Origin: Nanobdellota archaeon
GTDB lineage: Archaea; Nanobdellota; Nanobdellia; Woesearchaeales; UBA12501
Direction of reading: 5' to 3'
Length of the DNA: 14,912 nucleotides
Assembly (NCBI GenBank): GCA_018812465.1
Contig: JAHJCS010000219.1
Span: forward strand, 1 to 14,912
Each line of letters begins with the position of its first letter. Position 1 is the stretch's first letter. The position numbers and the translations under genes were made by a program. The notes under the pieces are model-generated. The model did not search any database and had not been told where the DNA came from. It saw only the letters and a program-made list of their open reading frames with translations. Positions 12,601 through 14,912 of the stretch are shown one piece after another.

Positions 12601-14912
12601 CACTATAACAGGAACGCCTGTTGGTGCAGAGATATATGGGTCTTCTGTTTATCCTGTTGTCGCTGCATATGCAAGCTGCAAGGACACTGGCCAGTTCTCT
12701 ACTGAGACCATGAGGGATGATTATCTTAACTATCACAAGGAATTTGTTGTCAATCCAGGACAGGACCTAAAGACATCAATGGTCTGTGTGTGCCTTCCTG
12801 GAATCAGCGGAAATCTCCAGCTTTGGAGGAGCATACTGGCTGCTTTGAGGCAGTGCTTTGAGGCAATCCTTGTCACAGGAGAAGGAAGTCCTGGAGTGTG
12901 CAGGGATATACTCTCAACATATGTGTGTGATGTGATATTCAAGGCAATAAGATGCTTCAAGCAGAGATTCGGAGGATATGATGCTGGAGGCAATTACAAT
13001 TCAGGATCAATCCAGGGATTCTTCAGCCTTCTCTCTGACTCAGGCAACAGAGTAGAGAATGACATCAAAGGAAGGTATGGAAGCACAAACATGTACAATA
13101 CTCTTTTCAACCAGAACAAGCTAATGACAGCAGCATGTCTTTGGGCTTTCACAGGAACATTTGATTATGACCTTGCAGGAGCTCTTGGAGGTCTTGGCAC
13201 AACATCAATAGGATCAAAAGGATTTGTGTATCCTGCTTCACGGAGATTTGTGAGCGCAAATCCTTTGCCACCAAATATGGGAAAAGCAGCATGGGTGTAT
13301 CATATCGGAGTAGGTCTTGCTGCAGGAACTGATATCAATTACAGGCTTACTCTTGTCTGTTCTGACTCAACAACATGCGATCCTACCCAGGGATTCCAGT
13401 CAGGAATGTGCGACTGTTTTCAAAAAGGGCCTAAATCTTATGATATAACACCTTTCCTTGGCGGAGGTTACCTTGGTGCAGGACAGCTGATAGGGCCTAA
13501 TGATGGCTCAGTCTATGTAAAAGTTGAGGGCCAGCCTGTGAGGTATGACACTGTAAAGCTCACCTGGGATCCTGTTGGCCAGGTCACAGGAGTAGAATCT
13601 GGAGAGGTCATAATGCCTATTGAGCTTGAAGGGGCAAATCCTCCAAAAGAGTGCGGCTTTGACAAAGCTTCAGAAATATACAGGTGCGAGTTTGATGTAG
13701 GAAGTTCAGGTGTCGCTTACTTCATAGAAGGTCCGACAATGACCCAGCCTACTTTCTATCTTGGAGACAAGCTCCAGTTCAAGGCAAAGATCGAGAAGCG
13801 AAGCCCTGGTTTTACAATAGATAATCCTAATGTTGATGCTGACCAGCAGGTTGTGTACTATCTTCAGTATAGTCTGTCAGACTCAGGAAGGCAGGTGCCT
13901 GAATACACTAATAAGCTAGTGCCAATCATCACAGATGGTGTGCATGATTTCATACTTCCAGAAGGAGGCTTGGTCGTATCAGAGAATCTGATAATGGGAT
14001 ATTTCAGTGGAGGCACTTTCAGGCTTGTAGATGTCTCAATTTCTGCTCTTTCAAGGATACAGAATGCTGTGCTCGGCGCAACAACCGATGCCACTATAAA
14101 TGATGATTTCTATGTGAAGTTCTCTGATGTGCTGAATGCTGATGATGGTCTGACACAGATAAAACAGAAAGTGAAATACTGCGTGAGCCCGATGCCTTCC
14201 TCAAGCCCAGGCACTCCAAGCTCTGGGACGACTCCTACTCCATCTCCTAGTCCAACACCAACTCCTAGTCCTACTCCAAGTCCGGCACCAAGTCCAAGCA
14301 CCCCTGATGATAGCAGATGCAAAGCTTTGGGTACTGGATGGTCCTGTGTGGACAAGACAACAAACCCTTATAATACTAATAACTATGTTTGTCAAACTGG
14401 TAAATGTTTAGGAAGCTACTCAAATCAGCCTAATATACAATGTTGCGCTCAGAAAAAAGTATGTCAGAGCCCTCAATATACCTGCATGGCTGCTTCATGT
14501 ATTGGTGAAGAAATATACCCTTCAAATTGTGATCCTGGATTAAAATGTTGTGGGGATACAACCCCCCCTTGCCCAACATCAACCCATGAGTGTGTTTCAG
14601 CTTCATGTGTTGATGCTATCAGTCCATCTAATTGTGGTTCTGGCTTAAATTGCTGTCCAAAATACGGCACAACCGGTAGTGTTGTCGCAATAGACAGCAT
14701 AACAGGAAATGCAGTCTCATCAACAGGCTCTTCTGGTCTAAACTCAATCACAGGCCGGTCTGCTGCTGATACCTGCACTGACAATCCAGGCTTCTCATGC
14801 ACATCCACAATACCTGCAAGCGGATGCAAGGGCCAGATTAACTGCGCTTCAGGCCAGCAGTGCTGCCCTACAACAAGCTCATCACCAAATATAGTGCCTC
14901 CTGACCAGTGCA
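9641..14912 (+). CDS. Giant secreted FN3/Ig and Cys-rich surface protein, at least 1757 aa (3' end outside window)
   Basis: The frame stays open from ATG 9641 to the last base. The signal peptide (residues 1-25, cleavage near VQA|FS) leads into a fibronectin-III-like domain (~26-119: ISWQTDDDSDSKVSYGES...YLDPQTTYFYSV). Ig-like domains start near 120, 214 and 311, and a Pro/Gln-rich linker lies at 409-431. An amphipathic helix (~635-660) runs into a hydrophobic segment (663-684). Then come ~600 residues rich in cysteine, including CCGQRYMNDWDSAC and the CxPGI module at 1051-1110. Beta-rich stretches follow, then a Pro/Ser/Thr linker (1516-1555) and four small Cys modules from 1560 on. Ten N-x-S/T sequons lie at residues 70-352 and none later. 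It follows a paralogue of the gene preceding the other giant. It has no recognisable enzyme motif; I infer an adhesin or structural surface protein. Confidence 0.92.
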   Translation, partial: MKNKFLHLIAIMCIYLVTTITLVQAFSITHDPSSVTVTDRSAEISWQTDDDSDSKVSYGESIGLGSGLVNDSLVKDHKIIIPYLDPQTTYFYSVSSTNGSGQTDVENNNGNMFSFTTEADITPPVLNLSFPAYHNARWIGFTGLTEPTSFIRAYVNSAPSNVGTLRYDYIASSDNEGNFIFPRIEIPLDVNVVDLYVTDSAGNTYTNTYTIEVDDIYPNVTLNITSPNQDFKYSINYLPEIAPSTTLSISGNATEPVNITVTVNNNSQHISSQGGFEFTIDLDETMLNNVVLSFVDKANNAVVAQNNIIVDPEPPVIVWTNIDELNPSYNSHVRLRGNATKKNVDIIVYVNNKTRAADSWSTSLLDMAIQFGGLFTGIIESDYHKKTSSYGDFDVDVFLTQDFAKEFVPIDPNQFPPTPNAPQTPPGQQPPVTAGSGIPMAWENNIKIVAVDRFGRSAVEEGTIMFTKCGIGGDWIVSTDEITPPIVTPELLRRGMAELSFSGDLSWAGPTGSIVEPTDMSLTIEKVELNEEERKRYAIDPDELVSSIDIFFDPAMSNSFYATIPLNKIDYTQKEFEQMKKDLNIEKDLTLMIPVEINIAYTYTLEDGRKVQRTQKQCMDIITLLDIEIPESAIPEWLLKDTIEFIDKIMDLIDKILEPLQQIIMTVFVTCLVSWVAYFISIAYEKVVCGSSGKAEGSCLEAMKKTMKVKSSLQWICDRIFCPSVPMINKYIKDTGVPRGITSKKAVVCDSAKADNAQYLSSLEGESSTPASEDVFNYLAQCDAGEGDINPAKCCGQRYMNDWDSACIGIANELDESRCVMALETGNQELGNTPACSNDLKGIFRKWALSGVCSAGQTSESNIDYVRGTGFSVCKVESLWYYCNVEEAGTQTDTGVDIKTAQATPNRECPGFIKPYSNGKNVYAVNPNDLARYSVEIRALITETNTLTTLNKAENGRCVSGGGIGNKEVGVKEDFTNCAVDSQGLIYTITGTPVGAEIYGSSVYPVVAAYASCKDTGQFSTETMRDDYLNYHKEFVVNPGQDLKTSMVCVCLPGISGNLQLWRSILAALRQCFEAILVTGEGSPGVCRDILSTYVCDVIFKAIRCFKQRFGGYDAGGNYNSGSIQGFFSLLSDSGNRVENDIKGRYGSTNMYNTLFNQNKLMTAACLWAFTGTFDYDLAGALGGLGTTSIGSKGFVYPASRRFVSANPLPPNMGKAAWVYHIGVGLAAGTDINYRLTLVCSDSTTCDPTQGFQSGMCDCFQKGPKSYDITPFLGGGYLGAGQLIGPNDGSVYVKVEGQPVRYDTVKLTWDPVGQVTGVESGEVIMPIELEGANPPKECGFDKASEIYRCEFDVGSSGVAYFIEGPTMTQPTFYLGDKLQFKAKIEKRSPGFTIDNPNVDADQQVVYYLQYSLSDSGRQVPEYTNKLVPIITDGVHDFILPEGGLVVSENLIMGYFSGGTFRLVDVSISALSRIQNAVLGATTDATINDDFYVKFSDVLNADDGLTQIKQKVKYCVSPMPSSSPGTPSSGTTPTPSPSPTPTPSPTPSPAPSPSTPDDSRCKALGTGWSCVDKTTNPYNTNNYVCQTGKCLGSYSNQPNIQCCAQKKVCQSPQYTCMAASCIGEEIYPSNCDPGLKCCGDTTPPCPTSTHECVSASCVDAISPSNCGSGLNCCPKYGTTGSVVAIDSITGNAVSSTGSSGLNSITGRSAADTCTDNPGFSCTSTIPASGCKGQINCASGQQCCPTTSSSPNIVPPDQC
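11627..11692 (+). other. Internal hydrophobic helix of the giant protein
   Basis: Residues 663-684 (beginning IIMTVFVTCLVSWVAYF) are long and apolar enough to span a membrane. They are preceded by a ~25-residue amphipathic stretch rich in Ile, Leu, Asp and Lys. The Ig part precedes it and the Cys-rich part follows, so if it spans the membrane the two halves lie on opposite sides; it may instead be a buried helix. Confidence 0.5.
12791..12970 (+). other. CxPGIxxNLxxxR cysteine module, copy 2
   Basis: Residues 1051-1110 of the 9641 product read CLPGI..NL...R, then Cys at +21 (C1072), +36 (C1087), +45 (C1096) and +54 (C1105). The anchors and spacing match copy 1 at 4116-4286 (+21, +35, +44), while the residues between are largely different. 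This points to ancient homology with a conserved disulfide pattern. Confidence 0.7.
14186..14305 (+). other. Pro/Ser/Thr-rich low-complexity linker
   Basis: About 40 residues alternate Pro with Ser or Thr (PSPSPTPTPSPTPSPAPSPS in the core). This is a typical extended, possibly O-glycosylated stalk between extracellular domains. It separates the long beta/Cys region from the small C-terminal Cys modules. The DNA is built of CCA/CCT-AGT/ACT repeats and is prone to length change by slippage. Confidence 0.85.
14318..14866 (+). repeat. Four small cysteine modules ending in CC
   Basis: Modules run approximately 14318-14446, 14462-14551, 14570-14656 and 14774-14866. The best conserved form is C-x(4-5)-(Y/H/F)-x-C-x(2-4)-(S)-C-x(6-9)-SNC-x2-G-x2-CC, with modules 2 and 3 closest (both contain PSNC, G-L, CC). 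Each could fold as a small disulfide knot. A Ser/Gly/Thr spacer containing SITGNAV (14696-14716) and SITGR (14744-14758) separates modules 3 and 4. More modules may lie beyond the window. Confidence 0.75.

Noticed and set aside
14110..14355. Minus-strand open frame with a Gly/Val/Leu repeat
   Set aside because: It is the antisense of the Pro/Ser/Thr linker in the giant gene; the low-complexity repeat simply mirrors CCA/CCT-AGT/ACT codons. No start signal supports it.

Overview
The window is wholly coding on the + strand: six consecutive genes with short gaps (20-58 bases), except one 164-base spacer at 9477-9640. Arg codons are mostly AGA/AGG and Ile is often ATA. Candidate archaeal TATA elements and archaeal-type ribosome-binding motifs (GAGGT, GTGAT) precede some genes. 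One protein opens with the MKKRGQLTVFIVIGI-type leader that I associate with DPANN archaea (Woesearchaeota/Pacearchaeota and relatives). I read this as a DPANN-type archaeal genome; the domain Archaea is fairly secure, the lineage is inference. There are no rRNA, tRNA, CRISPR, transposase or metabolic genes.

Layout: (A) 2-1132, the C-terminal ~377 residues of a secreted beta-domain protein, cut by the window edge. (B) 1185-4541, a 1118-residue exported protein: Sec signal, Cys-rich N-terminal domain, several Ig-like domains, then a Cys-containing hydrophobic C-terminal third. (C) 4562-6424, a 620-residue secreted protein with three Cys repeats and a calcium-loop-like motif. (D) 6473-7456, a six-helix membrane protein with a histidine-rich tail. 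(E) 7515-9476, a 653-residue protein with a class III (prepilin-like) leader, a paralogue of gene A. (F) 9641 to beyond the right edge, at least 1757 residues: Sec signal, fibronectin-III-like and Ig-like domains, an internal hydrophobic helix, a very long Cys-rich region, a Pro/Ser/Thr linker and four small Cys knots.

The most striking feature is that A+B and E+F look like two copies of one two-gene module. A aligns with the C-terminal half of E. B and F share a Cys module with almost identical spacing (CxPGIxxNLxxxR, then Cys at +21, +35/36 and +44/45). Both giants also carry all their N-glycosylation sequons in the N-terminal Ig/FN3 part and none in the C-terminal Cys-rich part. The locus therefore looks like a cell-surface assembly, perhaps for attachment or host contact: disulfide-rich giants, a pilin-like-anchored partner, a secreted Cys-repeat protein and an integral membrane protein. 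That function is inference; nothing in the sequence names it.

The one real spacer (9477-9640) holds two successive short tandem-repeat arrays in front of giant F. Part of the first array resembles the direct repeat in front of giant B.
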